64,000 nucleotides of DNA, taken from the NCBI GenBank assembly GCA_903927615.1, contig CAIYNU010000022.1, forward strand, positions 62,001-126,000, given 5' to 3'. The notes under the pieces are model-generated. The model had not been told where the DNA came from. It did not search any database and saw only the letters and a list, made by a program, of their open reading frames with translations. This DNA is from an uncultured Rhodospirillales bacterium. Its GTDB lineage: Bacteria > Pseudomonadota > Alphaproteobacteria > Azospirillales > Azospirillaceae. The position numbers and the translations under genes are program-made. This document shows, piece by piece, positions 18,857-31,265 of this stretch (position 1 is its first letter; every line of letters begins with the position of its first letter).

Positions 18857-19678
18857 ATGGAGACCCAACACATTCCCGGTATCGTGGCCCTGATGACCAT
18901 GCTGCCCCTGACCGTGGTTGGCTTCCGCCCGATTGTCCCCGGACAGGATCGGCGCGACCGGTGGTTCTGGCTGGCCCTGGCCCTGGCGGTGCTTGGCCCC
19001 GCGGTCTGGGTAACACTTCAGGTCGCCAACAGTTGGCTGACCGGCCTCGCCACCGCGCTCTCGGTGACGGTGGCGGCCTGCCTGCTGCTGTTCGCCGGCC
19101 TGTGCCGGATCACGCCGTCCGCCTGGCGCATGACCCGGTTGCTTCTCCCCTATCTGTTGGTCCTGACGCTCCTCGCCGTGTTGGCTCCGGTCAACCCCGA
19201 AGGACACCTCGCAGCCAGCGCGCCCGGCTTCTGGATTGACCTTCACATCGTGGTTTCCGTCACCACGTACGCCCTGGTTACCCTGGCCGCGGTGGCGGCC
19301 CTCGCCGGTGTGCTCCAGGAGCGCGCCCTCAAGACCAAGCGAGCCAGTCCGCTGTCCAGGACCCTGCCGCCGGTCGCCGAGAGCGAATGGCTGCAAATAA
19401 GACTCCTGACGCTCGCTGAAGCGGTTCTCGGGACCGGCCTGCTCTCCGGCATGGCGGTTCTCTACTACGAGCAGGGTGTGGTCCTGCGGTTTGATCACAA
19501 AACCCTGTTCTCGGCCGCCGGCTTCCTGGTGATTGGGGGGTTGTTGATTGCCCAGGCCCAAGCCGGGGTCCGGGGACGCGCCGCCGCGCGGCTGGCGCTC
19601 TCTGCCTATCTATTGCTCACCATTGCCTATATCGGCGTCAAATTCGTTCGGGAGATACTCCTCACTGGCCACACTTGA
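18857..19678 (+). CDS. CcsA-like cytochrome c assembly membrane protein
   Basis: The protein has 273 residues and about eight membrane helices. It resembles the CcsA/YpjD branch of haem-handling proteins: a conserved histidine in IDLHIVVSVTTYAL, an acidic residue in LTLAEAVLGTGLLSG, and a second histidine in FDHKTLFSAAGF. Family members take part in haem transfer for cytochrome c maturation, but the YpjD-type homologue next to ffh or dusB in many Proteobacteria has no firm role. It lies 100 bases before dusB on the same strand. Confidence 0.7.
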   Translation: METQHIPGIVALMTMLPLTVVGFRPIVPGQDRRDRWFWLALALAVLGPAVWVTLQVANSWLTGLATALSVTVAACLLLFAGLCRITPSAWRMTRLLLPYLLVLTLLAVLAPVNPEGHLAASAPGFWIDLHIVVSVTTYALVTLAAVAALAGVLQERALKTKRASPLSRTLPPVAESEWLQIRLLTLAEAVLGTGLLSGMAVLYYEQGVVLRFDHKTLFSAAGFLVIGGLLIAQAQAGVRGRAAARLALSAYLLLTIAYIGVKFVREILLTGHT

Positions 19679-19778
19679 GCTTTCCGAAGGGCTGAGTTCA
19701 GGTCCGTACCTTGCAATTCCAACACCTTCCGTGATAGGCTTGCATAATTAGCAGGCATCAGAAGGTTACGCCTACAAA

Positions 19779-20765
19779 ATGGGCATTATTATTGGGTCAG
19801 TGGCGCTGACCAATCCAGTCATCCTGGCACCAATGGCCGGTGTCTCTGATCTGCCGTTTCGCAGGTTGGTCAAACGTCATGGCGCCAGCATGGTGTTTTC
19901 AGAAATGATCGCCAGCCAGGCGATGGTTCGCGCGACCCGCCAAACTTTGCGCATGGCTGCGTCTGAACCTGAAGAACACCCCATGGCGGTACAGATTGCC
20001 GGTTGTGAACCCGAGGTGATGGCCGAAGCCGCCCGTTTAAATCAAGATCAGGGCGTCGCGGTTATTGACATTAATTTCGGGTGCCCCGTCAAAAAGGTGG
20101 TTAAAGGTCATGCCGGTTCGTCGCTGATGCGCGACGAAGCCCTGGCAGCACGCATCCTGAACAGTGTGGTCAAGGCCGTAACGATCCCCGTGACGCTGAA
20201 GATGCGGACCGGCTGGGATCACGAGACCCGCAACGCCCCTCAACTGGCCAGAATCGCCGAGGACTGCGGCATCCGGATGATCACCGTCCATGGCCGTACC
20301 CGTTGCCAATTTTACCATGGCCGCGCCGACTGGCCGTTTATCGGCGAGGTCAAACGGGCTGTAACCATTCCGGTGGTGGCCAACGGCGACATCGACTCGC
20401 CGGCGGCGGCGGCCCAATGCCTGGCCGAGTCCGGCGCCGACGGCGTGATGATCGGACGGGGCGCCTATGGCCGACCCTGGCTGCTGGCCCAGGTCGCCGA
20501 GTTCCTGCACTCGGGTTGCACCCCCGCCGACCCGCCGCTGGCCCGCCAGTTGGACATCGTGCTTGAGCATTTCGAAATGATGCTTGGACATTACGGCACC
20601 GAGCATGGCCTGCGCATCGCCCGCAAACATCTGGCCTGGTACAGCAAGGGCCTGTCCGGTTCGGCCGGGTTTCGGGCCGAGGTCAATCGCCTGACCACCC
20701 CCGAAGCGGTCCGGACCTGCGTTCAGGACTTCTTTCTGCCCATGATCGACAGGAAGGCCGCCTGA
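19779..20765 (+). CDS. dusB: tRNA-dihydrouridine synthase B
   Basis: The protein has 328 residues in an FMN-binding TIM barrel. It reduces a uridine of the tRNA D-loop with NADPH. The catalytic cysteine is Cys102 in NFGCPVKK, with LAPMAGVSDLPFRRL near the N-terminus and MRTGWD, VHGRTR, NGDI and IGRGAYG further on as FMN and tRNA contacts. It precedes ntrB with a 1-base stop/start overlap (TGATG). The dusB(nifR3)-ntrB-ntrC order is a classic alphaproteobacterial operon. Confidence 0.95.
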   Translation: MGIIIGSVALTNPVILAPMAGVSDLPFRRLVKRHGASMVFSEMIASQAMVRATRQTLRMAASEPEEHPMAVQIAGCEPEVMAEAARLNQDQGVAVIDINFGCPVKKVVKGHAGSSLMRDEALAARILNSVVKAVTIPVTLKMRTGWDHETRNAPQLARIAEDCGIRMITVHGRTRCQFYHGRADWPFIGEVKRAVTIPVVANGDIDSPAAAAQCLAESGADGVMIGRGAYGRPWLLAQVAEFLHSGCTPADPPLARQLDIVLEHFEMMLGHYGTEHGLRIARKHLAWYSKGLSGSAGFRAEVNRLTTPEAVRTCVQDFFLPMIDRKAA

Positions 20766-21928
20766 TGGTGCGTCCGGCCTCGCCAGCGCGGCGCCCACCG
20801 GCATCATCCCGGCCGCGGCGGTTAACCGTCGCGCCGGATCCCCTGGCGATCCTGAATGCTCTGCCCGAACCGGTGCTCGCCACCGACCGGGCTTCGGTCA
20901 TCCGTTATGTCAACCAACAGGCCGAGGCCTTCTTCGACTCGAGTGCGGCACTGCTCCTGGGTATGAACCTGCATGAGATTTTGCCCCCCGACTGCCCGCT
21001 GTTCGGACTGACCGAACAGGTGTTGACGGAACAAAGCAGCGTCGCCCAGGACGGCATTCTGATCGATACGCCGCGCACCGGCCGCCAGTTGGTCTCGGCC
21101 CAGGTCACGACGCTCGGCTACCAGGGCGACCTCGCGGTGATTTTGCTGCACCAGCGTTCGATCACCCACAAGATCGACAATCAACTGACCCACCGCCACG
21201 CCGCCCGTTCGGTCACGGCCATGGCCGCCATGCTGGCCCACGAGGTCAAAAACCCCCTTTCCGGCATCCGTGGCGCCGCCCAGCTCCTGGAGGAAAACGC
21301 CAACGAGGACGACCGGGTGCTGACCCGGCTGATTTGCGACGAGGCCGACCGCATTGTCGCCCTGGTCAATCGCATGGAGGTGTTTTCGGACAAGCGCCCG
21401 TTGGAGCGCGGACCGGTCAATATTCATGCGGTGCTCGAACACGTCCGGAAGCTCGCCCAAAACGGGTTTGCCCGCCATATCCGCTTTGTCGAGCGTTATG
21501 ATCCATCACTGCCTGCGGTCCTTGGCAACCGTGACCAGTTGATTCAGGCGTTTCTGAATCTGGTTAAAAATGCGGCAGAGGCTGCACCGGAAATGGGCGG
21601 TGAAATCGTGGTGGCCACCGCCTACCAACACGGCGCCCGGCTGGCGCTGCCCGGTTCCGACCGTCGGGTCCATCTGCCCCTGGTCGTCAGCATTCAGGAC
21701 AATGGCTCCGGTATTCCCAACGACCTCCGTCCGCACCTGTTCGATCCCTTTGTCACCACCAAAATCAATGGCACTGGCCTGGGTCTTGCATTGGTTGCGA
21801 AGATCGTTGGCGATCACGGTGGGGTGATCGACTTCGACAGCCTCCCGCGCCGCACTGTGTTCAAGGTGTCGCTGCCCATGCATGCCGATTGCGATTCGAC
21901 TGCCGACCTGAACCGGGAGCAGCCCTGA
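20765..21928 (+). CDS. ntrB: Nitrogen regulation sensor kinase NtrB
   Basis: A 387-residue cytoplasmic histidine kinase without membrane helices. A PAS domain (about 25-130) is followed by the H-box [18 protein letters not shown] with the phosphorylated histidine near 159. The ATPase boxes are LVKNAAEA (N), DNGSGI (G1) and GTGLGLAL (G2). It phosphorylates or dephosphorylates NtrC according to PII (GlnB) state, reporting glutamine/2-oxoglutarate balance. It overlaps dusB upstream and ntrC downstream by one base each, so the three are translationally coupled. Confidence 0.95.
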   Translation: MVRPASPARRPPASSRPRRLTVAPDPLAILNALPEPVLATDRASVIRYVNQQAEAFFDSSAALLLGMNLHEILPPDCPLFGLTEQVLTEQSSVAQDGILIDTPRTGRQLVSAQVTTLGYQGDLAVILLHQRSITHKIDNQLTHRHAARSVTAMAAMLAHEVKNPLSGIRGAAQLLEENANEDDRVLTRLICDEADRIVALVNRMEVFSDKRPLERGPVNIHAVLEHVRKLAQNGFARHIRFVERYDPSLPAVLGNRDQLIQAFLNLVKNAAEAAPEMGGEIVVATAYQHGARLALPGSDRRVHLPLVVSIQDNGSGIPNDLRPHLFDPFVTTKINGTGLGLALVAKIVGDHGGVIDFDSLPRRTVFKVSLPMHADCDSTADLNREQP

Positions 21929-23373
21929 TGCCGGCCTCGACCATCCTGGTCGCCGACGACGACCGCGCCATCCGTACCGTGCTCAACCAGGCTCTGGTCC
22001 GGCTCGGTCACGACGTCCGGACCACCGGCAACGCCTCGACCCTGTGGCGTTGGGTCGCCGACGGTCAGGGGGATTTGGTCATCACCGACGTGGTGATGCC
22101 CGATGAAAACGGCCTCGACCTGATTCCGCGAATCAAGAAGATCCGCCCGGATCTGCGGGTCATCGTGATGAGTGCCCAGAATACGCTGATGACCGCGGTC
22201 AAGGCGGCCGAACGCGGCGCCTTCGAATACCTGCCCAAGCCGTTCGACCTGAAAGAGCTGATCAGCGTTGTCGACCGGGCGCTGACGGCGCCGTTGCCCG
22301 CGCCCGGACCCCAGTCCGCCAACGGCGACACCGACGACCAGCTCCCCCTGATTGGCCGCTCGCCCGCGATGCAGGAAATTTACCGGGTGCTGGCTCGGCT
22401 GATGGGCACCGACCTGACGGTCATGATCACCGGCGAATCAGGCACCGGCAAGGAGTTGGTGGCGCGTGCGCTGCACGACTACGGCAAGCGCCGGAATGGA
22501 CCGTTCGTCGCGATCAACATGGCGGCGATCCCGCGCGAGTTGATCGAATCCGAGCTGTTCGGGCATGAAAAAGGGGCCTTTACCGGTGCCACCGCACGGT
22601 CCACCGGCCGCTTCGAACAGGCCCAAAGCGGCACCCTGTTCCTCGATGAAATCGGCGACATGCCCTTGGAAGCCCAAACCCGGCTGTTACGGGTGCTTCA
22701 GGAAGGCGAATACACCACCGTCGGCGGCCGGATCCCGATCAAGACCGACGTGCGAATCGTGGCGGCGACCCACCGCGACCTCCGAACCTTGATCCGTCAG
22801 GCCCAGTTTCGCGAAGATTTGTTCTATCGCCTGAACGTCGTCCCGATCCGGCTGCCCCCGTTGCGGGAGCGGACCGAGGACATTCCCGATCTTATCCGCC
22901 ATTTCCTGGCCCAGACCATGGCCCAGGGATTGCCGCCCAAGACCATGGACCCGGCGGCGATGGAACGGCTGAAATGGTACCGCTGGCCAGGCAATGTCCG
23001 GGAGTTGGAGAATCTGGTGCGTCGGCTGGCGGCGCTCTATTCCCAACAGGTGATCGGCGTCGACGTCATCGAGTCGGAAATCGCCGACGCGTTGCCGGCC
23101 ATGCCGGCCGTCGAAGAGCACCGCAGCGATGGCCTGAGCGTGGCGGTCGAACGCCATCTCAAGGACTATTTCGCGGCCCACAAGGACGGTTTGCCGTCCG
23201 CCGGCCTTTACGACCGGGTCTTGCGCGAAGTCGAGCGACCCTTGATCGCCCTCAGCCTGTCCGTGACTCGAGGCAATCAGATCAAGGCCGCGGAACTGCT
23301 GGGTCTGAACCGCAACACCCTGCGAAAAAAGATTCGGGAACTCGACATCCAGGTGATCCGCGGCTTGAAGTGA
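21928..23373 (+). CDS. ntrC: Nitrogen regulation response regulator NtrC
   Basis: The protein has 481 residues from the ATG that overlaps the ntrB stop (an earlier in-frame ATG at 21889 lies inside ntrB and is less likely). The receiver domain has the phosphoacceptor Asp54 in VITDVVMP. The AAA+ domain shows Walker A GESGTGKE, an intact sigma54-contact loop GAFTGA, and Walker [10 protein letters not shown]. The C-terminal Fis-type helix-turn-helix is [16 protein letters not shown]. It activates sigma54 promoters for nitrogen assimilation when phosphorylated by NtrB. Confidence 0.96.
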   Translation: MPASTILVADDDRAIRTVLNQALVRLGHDVRTTGNASTLWRWVADGQGDLVITDVVMPDENGLDLIPRIKKIRPDLRVIVMSAQNTLMTAVKAAERGAFEYLPKPFDLKELISVVDRALTAPLPAPGPQSANGDTDDQLPLIGRSPAMQEIYRVLARLMGTDLTVMITGESGTGKELVARALHDYGKRRNGPFVAINMAAIPRELIESELFGHEKGAFTGATARSTGRFEQAQSGTLFLDEIGDMPLEAQTRLLRVLQEGEYTTVGGRIPIKTDVRIVAATHRDLRTLIRQAQFREDLFYRLNVVPIRLPPLRERTEDIPDLIRHFLAQTMAQGLPPKTMDPAAMERLKWYRWPGNVRELENLVRRLAALYSQQVIGVDVIESEIADALPAMPAVEEHRSDGLSVAVERHLKDYFAAHKDGLPSAGLYDRVLREVERPLIALSLSVTRGNQIKAAELLGLNRNTLRKKIRELDIQVIRGLK

Positions 23374-23567
23374 AGCCGCCTCCAATTTCGCCCCGGCGGT
23401 CGGGATCTCGGCTCCGCACCAAAATTTCCCTTTTTTCTGCCATCTGACTAAGTGTATCTTGTCGGCAACAGGATGTGGCAGCAATCCCATGCTTGCGGCA
23501 CCGGGGCAACCAGGACTGTTCCGGGTGACCGTCGCGACCGCTGCGACGACACCGTCATGAGTCCTCC

Positions 23568-25854
23568 ATGATCCTTAGCCCAAGCTCGGATGCCGTTTCC
23601 CTGTGGCCCCGGATTCTGCGGTGGGCCAGTCGGGTTGGGCTGGCCAAAAAATTGGCGGTGACCCTGGCCGTCGCCGCCATCCTGGCGGGGGTGGCCACCT
23701 ATGCCGCCCTGACCGAAAACTCCCCCTTCGGTCAGAGCAACCCGCGTACCGTCACATTATTGCTGACGCTTGATCTGACGTTATTGCTGTTGTTGGGCGT
23801 GCTGATCGCACGGCGCATCGTCCAGATCGGCATCGGCCGCCGCCGGGGTCTGGCGGGTTCGCAACTGCACGTCCGGATGGTTGCGGGATTCAGCGTCCTG
23901 GCCGTCACGCCGGCGATTCTGATGGCGGCCTTCTCGGCGATTTTTTTCTACGCCGGTATGCAGGAATGGTTCAGCGACCGGGTCAAAACGGCGGTTCACG
24001 AATCGTTGGAAGTGGCGCAGGCCTATCTCCACGAACACCAACAGAATATTCGCGCCGACGCCTTGGCTATGGCCAACGACCTCAACCACGAGGCGGAACG
24101 ACTGATCGCGAGTCCCAGCCTGTTCAATCAAGTCGTGTCCACCCAGGCGGTGTTGCGCGCGTTAAACGAAGCGATCGTGTTTGATGGTGCCACCGGCCAG
24201 ATTCTGGCCCAATCGAGTTTCACCTACAGCCTGGAATTTGAACCGGTGGCGCGCTCGGTCCTGGAGCAAGCGCGCAGCGGCGACGTGGTGTTGCTGGTCA
24301 ACGAAGCCGACGACCGGGTCCGCGCCCTGGTCCGACTCGACCGCTTCTCGGACACCTACCTGTTTGTCGGCCGGGTGGTCGAGGCCCGCGTGCTGGCACA
24401 TCTGGCCGCCACCCAGGATGCGGTCAAACAATATGCCGAACTCGAAGGCAGTCGCTCCAGTCTCCAGATCACCTTCACCCTGATCTTCGTGGTGGTGGCA
24501 CTGCTGCTGTTGCTGGCGGCCGTCTGGATGGGGCTTAACTTCGCGACCCAACTCATCCATCCGATCTCGGCGCTGATCGGCGCGGCCGAGCGCGTCCGGG
24601 CCGGCGACCTTTCGGTGCGGGTGAGCGAACCCGCCGCCGACGACGAGCTTGGAACGCTGTCTCGCGCGTTCAACCGGATGACCAGCCAGATCGAAAGCCA
24701 GCGCGGCGAATTGGTCGACGCCTACCAGCAGTTGGACCTTCGCCGCCGGTTTACCGAGGCGGTGCTGGCCGGGGTTTCGGCCGGGGTGATCGGGCTCGAC
24801 CAGAACGGCGCCGTCACCTTGCTCAACCAACCCGCGGTGGGACTGCTGGGCGTTGCCGAGCCCGAAGGGATGGTCGGCCGACCGCTGGTCGACACCGTCC
24901 CCGAAATGTCCGACCTGATGGACACATTGGCCCGTCGATCCGGACGTTTGGTTGAATCACAGGTGCAATTACGCCACCCCGGCGTGCCGACCAGAACGCT
25001 GTTGGTGCGGATCGCCGTTGAGATCACCGAAGGGGAGACCCGCGGTTATGTGGTGACGTTTGATGATATCACCGAATTGTTGTCGGCCCAACGGGCCGCG
25101 GCATGGGCCGATGTCGCCCGCCGCATCGCCCATGAAATCAAGAACCCTCTGACTCCGATACAGCTATCGGCAGAGCGGTTGCGTCGTAAATACCTCAAAG
25201 AGATCAGTAGCGACCGCGATACATTTCAGATTTGCGTCGATACCATCATTCGTCAAGTGGGCGACATCGGCCGCATGGTCGATGAATTCTCGGCTTTTGC
25301 CCGAATGCCGACGCCGGTCATGAAGCCTTTGAATATTAACGATATTTGCCGGCAGGCGGTGTTTTTGCAATCCAGTGCCCATGCCGGCGTCCGGTTCGAG
25401 TGCCAGTTGCCGCCGGAAAAGCGGACGGTCCCGTGTGACGGGCGGCAGATGTCCCAGGCCCTGACCAACCTGCTCCAGAACGCCGTCGACGCGATTGACG
25501 GCCGAGCCGCCGAACCCGGGGTCTCGCTGCCTCCCGGCCACATCGTGGTGCGGGTTGAAAGCGTCAATGCTCGGATCGCCATCGTGGTCGAAGACAACGG
25601 CAAGGGGCTGCCGGCGGATATCGAGCCCGATCGCCTGACCGAACCATACGTCACCACCCGGACCAAGGGGACCGGGCTGGGTCTCGCTATCGTGCGCAAG
25701 ATCATGGAAGATCACGGTGGCGAGTTGCTCTTGGAAAACCGGGCGGAGGGTGGCGCCCGGGTCAGCCTGAACATTCCGTGCACCCAGGAAATTCCATCGC
25801 CGGCCGCTGACCCCCAGGGACCGGCCGGACCGCAGCAGCTAAAGCAGATGGCCC

Positions 25855-25865
<11 letters not shown>
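23568..25865 (+). CDS. ntrY: Nitrogen regulation sensor kinase NtrY
   Basis: A 765-residue membrane histidine kinase. Membrane helices lie at about 28-50, 65-82, 100-125 and 300-325, flanking a large extracytoplasmic sensor. HAMP, PAS (about 390-500), H-box [20 protein letters not shown] (His near 524) and an ATPase domain with [15 protein letters not shown] and GTGLGLAI follow. It pairs with NtrX, whose start codon lies inside the last codons of ntrY (11-base overlap). NtrYX systems respond to nitrogen and often oxygen or redox state. The 194-base gap after ntrC may hold a separate promoter. Confidence 0.94.
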
Positions 25866-27258
<1,393 letters not shown>

Positions 27259-27400
27259 CGCCTGTTCCTGGCTCTGTTTTCACCGCAAGCGCGGACGTCC
27301 CGCCCACCAGCGGCAGTAGGCGCCATAAGCCGGGTGTGCCACGTCATCGGCGTCTGCCCTCTTCTCAGTGGTGGTAACTTTTAGCCGAAAGTCTGGTAAA

Positions 27401-28105
27401 ATGACCAACCACCCTTTAGCCACCGACCGCATCCTGACCGGTCTCATGGCCTTCGGACTGCTGCTGGGTCTGACCCTGACCGGTGCCGGCAGCGCTGCGG
27501 CACGGGACCCCGCCCAACCGGGTCATTTCGACTATTATCTGCTGAGCCTGTCCTGGTCTCCGGAATTCTGCGCCTCTCCCAGCGGCAACAACGCCCCGGA
27601 CCAATGCGCCCCGTCTCGGCGCTATGGGTTCGTGTTGCACGGGTTGTGGCCCCAATACGCCAGCGGCGGGTATCCCGAGGCCTGCACCAGTTCCAACTTT
27701 AAGGGCGTTTCTGAAGCTCTGATCAACCGGATGTTGCCGATCATGCCGGCGCGGGGTCTGATCCGCCATGAATGGGACAAGCACGGAACCTGCACCGGCC
27801 TGACCGCAGACGCCTATTTCGATCAGGCGGCCAAAGCCTACCGGTCCATCCGCATCCCCGAGGCTTACCAACAACCCGCCGTCGATCTGCCGGTGGCGTT
27901 GACTCAGGTCAGGGCTGGGTTTCAAGCGGCCAATCCCGGCCTGGACGGCAACGCGTTGTCGGTGATCTGCAAGAAGCAGTACCTGACCGAGGTTCGCATC
28001 TGCCTGTCGCCCGCTCTTGTTCCGACTCCCTGCGGTCCCGATATCCGGAATCAGTGCCGGGGCGACAAGGTGGTGCTGCGCGCCGTGCGCTCGGGACACC
28101 CGTAA
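27401..28105 (+). CDS. Secreted RNase T2-family ribonuclease
   Basis: The protein has 234 residues from ATG 27401 (an earlier in-frame start at 27368 adds an unlikely basic stretch). A signal peptide runs to SAAARD near residue 38. Both catalytic blocks are present: CAS I HGLWPQ (about 80) and CAS II HEWDKHGTC (about 122), each supplying a catalytic histidine, plus paired cysteines. The enzyme should cleave RNA in the periplasm or outside the cell via 2',3'-cyclic phosphates, like E. coli RNase I. It follows ntrX but is probably separately transcribed. Confidence 0.9.
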   Translation: MTNHPLATDRILTGLMAFGLLLGLTLTGAGSAAARDPAQPGHFDYYLLSLSWSPEFCASPSGNNAPDQCAPSRRYGFVLHGLWPQYASGGYPEACTSSNFKGVSEALINRMLPIMPARGLIRHEWDKHGTCTGLTADAYFDQAAKAYRSIRIPEAYQQPAVDLPVALTQVRAGFQAANPGLDGNALSVICKKQYLTEVRICLSPALVPTPCGPDIRNQCRGDKVVLRAVRSGHP

Positions 28106-28154
28106 TCCGAGGGCGCCCCGACCGGCAGAACGTGACTTTGCAACGGTGTCCTCC

Positions 28155-28376
28155 ATGGCGTTAAGCGACTCGGAGTTCGCTAAAGTGCTCAATCACCTTG
28201 ATATGATGAGCCGCGCAACCCGATTCGATGACGAGAAGCTCGCCGAAGCGTTGATCCGGGCCGCGGTGCTGCTGCTCGCGGTCCGGGAGGCTGCCGGCAG
28301 CGACCCCGAAGACATCGCCGAAGACATGCTGCACCGGGCTTTGGAATGGTGCCAACGCATGACCCCCAACCGTTAA
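28155..28376 (+). CDS. Small conserved-looking cytoplasmic protein
   Basis: A 73-residue protein starting at ATG 28155 (MALSDSEFAKVL). It is mostly predicted alpha helix, with DDEKLAEALIRAAVLLLAVREAAG in the centre and an acidic segment DPEDIAEDML. No signal peptide, cysteine pair or known motif is seen. It follows the RNase T2 gene by 49 bases. Codon use matches its neighbours, which favours a real gene. Function unknown. Confidence 0.55.
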   Translation: MALSDSEFAKVLNHLDMMSRATRFDDEKLAEALIRAAVLLLAVREAAGSDPEDIAEDMLHRALEWCQRMTPNR

Positions 28377-28579
28377 GCCGGCAACCATTCATAAAAAGGC
28401 TGATGATCCAGAATCCGGTCAATCCGTGGCAAATCATGAGCCCAAGGCTTGGCTGACAGTCCGCCGTGCCGTTTGATCCGCCGTGAAGCCTTCCTATCTG
28501 TTATGGAGAGTCCCCCTGAATCCTGACCCGATCAGGAAACGGTGGGTCAGGCTGGCGCAGTCCCGGCCAGGAGGCCTTG

Positions 28580-28846
28580 ATGAGCACCGCTTCTGGGAAG
28601 GTGCTGAGTGCTTGCGTGATCGGCATCACACTCGCGGGGTGTGCCATTGACCCGGAGAGTGCCGGCTACCGCGCCTATGCCACACCCTATTATGCGACCC
28701 TCGCCCCTTACCAGGATGGCGGATACGGGGGGATCCTGTGGCGGCGTGGCGAGCGAAACTACGGGGGCAACCATACTCACCACAGCATGAACGGCCCGGG
28801 TCGGGGCGCCTGTGGTGACGCCGGCCATGGACACGGCCGGCACTGA
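28580..28846 (+). CDS. Small His/Gly-rich lipoprotein
   Basis: An 88-residue protein from ATG 28580, with a GGAGG Shine-Dalgarno at 28569-28573. A signal peptide ends in the lipobox LAGC near residue 21. The mature part is rich in Tyr and Gly, and ends in a His/Gly-rich tail (NHTHHSMN and GHGHGRH) that could bind metal. No family is recognised. It converges on a second tiny lipoprotein across a 13-bp hairpin. Confidence 0.6.
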   Translation: MSTASGKVLSACVIGITLAGCAIDPESAGYRAYATPYYATLAPYQDGGYGGILWRRGERNYGGNHTHHSMNGPGRGACGDAGHGHGRH

Positions 28847-28887
28847 GGCCGGCCAAGAGAGAGGTCCATCGAGGGAGGTCCACGAGC

Positions 28888-28920
28888 GGATGGCCGCCGG
28901 TTATGCCCCGGCGGCCATCC
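28888..28920. terminator. Bidirectional hairpin between convergent small lipoprotein genes
   Basis: A perfect 13-bp stem (28888-28900 with 28908-28920) closes a 7-base loop. No T-run flanks it on either strand, so termination may be weak or it may act as a 3'-end stabiliser. Its place between converging genes supports a role at both 3' ends. Confidence 0.6.
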
Positions 28921-28950
28921 GAGGTTCAGTGGTCCTTAGTCGGCAACCGA

Positions 28951-29070
28951 TCAGGGCGCACAGCTCGTGTGGTACGGCACGGAGCCGCAGGCCAGTGTAT
29001 GGTTTTCGGCACAGGCCGAAACCGACGCGACGGTGGCCAGCAGAAACAGTATCGCGAGAACCTTTGACAT
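28951..29070 (-). CDS. 39-residue lipoprotein-like peptide
   Basis: A very short gene. GGGGAG precedes ATG 29070 by about seven bases, and a signal segment MSKVLAILFLLATVASVSAC leads to a lipobox-like cysteine at residue 20. The mature peptide has about 20 residues and two more cysteines besides the lipidated one (LACGS and TSCAP), which could form a disulfide. It resembles small entericidin- or YnbE-sized lipoproteins in build only. Function unknown. Confidence 0.5.
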   Translation of the reverse strand: MSKVLAILFLLATVASVSACAENHTLACGSVPYHTSCAP

Positions 29071-29356
29071 CTCATTCTCCCCGTTTGGCGATCAGCTCGC
29101 CGGCGGCCGTTTCTGTTGAAGGGCCGGGCAAGCCGTGCGGGATGCTGACACACATTGACGATGGTGGACAAGCGGCTTTGAAACCAAGGCCTCGGGAGAG
29201 AAACGCAACCCGCCGCTTCATGCCGTCCCGCCTCAGGGCGAAAGCCGAACTGGTCACCACCCCAGCCGCGCGCACGATGCCCGCCCGCCCAAGGTGCTTC
29301 TCCTGAAGTCCGGTCCAGGAAAGGCGTCTGAAAACCGCCGGCGGGGTCCGACCGGC

Positions 29357-30536
<1,180 letters not shown>

Positions 30537-30554
30537 CGGAGTTATGGTTCCAGC

Positions 30555-31211
30555 TCAGCCCCTTATAGCCATCTCCTCACGTACTGGTGCAAAAGTGGCA
30601 CGGTGATGACAGGTCGGTCCCCAGCGCCGCAGCGCCGCCAGATGGTCGGCGGTGGGGTAGCCGGCGTTGTGGGACCAGCCAAATTGAGGGAATTCCTCAG
30701 AAATCCGCTGCATCTCCTTGTCCCGGGCGACTTTTGCGACGATGGAGGCGGCGGCGATGGACAGACTTGACTGGTCGCCGCGAATGATCGCCGTGGCCGG
30801 ACAGGGCAGACCCGGCGGCAGGTACCGGCCATCGACCAAAATCCGGTCGGGCTCCAGACCAAGCGCCGCCACGGCCCGGGCCATGGCCAGCAGCGCCGCC
30901 TGCAAGATGTTAAGCGCCTCGATCTCGCGGACCGAGGCGGACCCTACCGCCACCGCCAGCGCCACCTCGCAGATTCGGGGCGAAAGCCGCTCCCGGGTGA
31001 GTCGGCTAAGCTTCTTGCTATCGTCGATGGCCCGGGCCAGATCGGCCGGAAACGTCGTCACCGGCAGAATCACGGCCGCGGCCATCACCGGCCCGGCCAG
31101 CGGTCCGCGCCCGACTTCGTCGACGCCGCAGATTCGCCGGCCGGCGGCGGCACCGACCAGCAGTTCGTGACGGAAATCGGGACGGGGACGATCCGGGGGC
31201 TTCGTTTTCAT
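30555..31211 (-). CDS. rnhB: Ribonuclease HII
   Basis: The protein has 218 residues. It nicks RNA of RNA-DNA hybrids and single ribonucleotides left in DNA. The acidic catalytic set is visible in [15 protein letters not shown] (Asp and Glu, about 28-42), followed by [11 protein letters not shown] and a later aspartate in ILVDGRYLP. The [15 protein letters not shown] block is diagnostic. It sits between imuB and ccrM on the minus strand; rnhB-ccrM adjacency is common in alphaproteobacteria. Confidence 0.95.
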   Translation of the reverse strand: MKTKPPDRPRPDFRHELLVGAAAGRRICGVDEVGRGPLAGPVMAAAVILPVTTFPADLARAIDDSKKLSRLTRERLSPRICEVALAVAVGSASVREIEALNILQAALLAMARAVAALGLEPDRILVDGRYLPPGLPCPATAIIRGDQSSLSIAAASIVAKVARDKEMQRISEEFPQFGWSHNAGYPTADHLAALRRWGPTCHHRATFAPVREEMAIRG

Positions 31212-31265
31212 GGCGCGCGACCATAACCGCGCGCCGCCGGTAATGCAAAACGCAGCCGAAGCAAC

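Noticed and set aside
23374-23567. Sigma54 promoter ahead of ntrY
   Set aside because: A TGGCAG...TTGC-like stretch exists, but the spacing between the GG and GC elements is too long.
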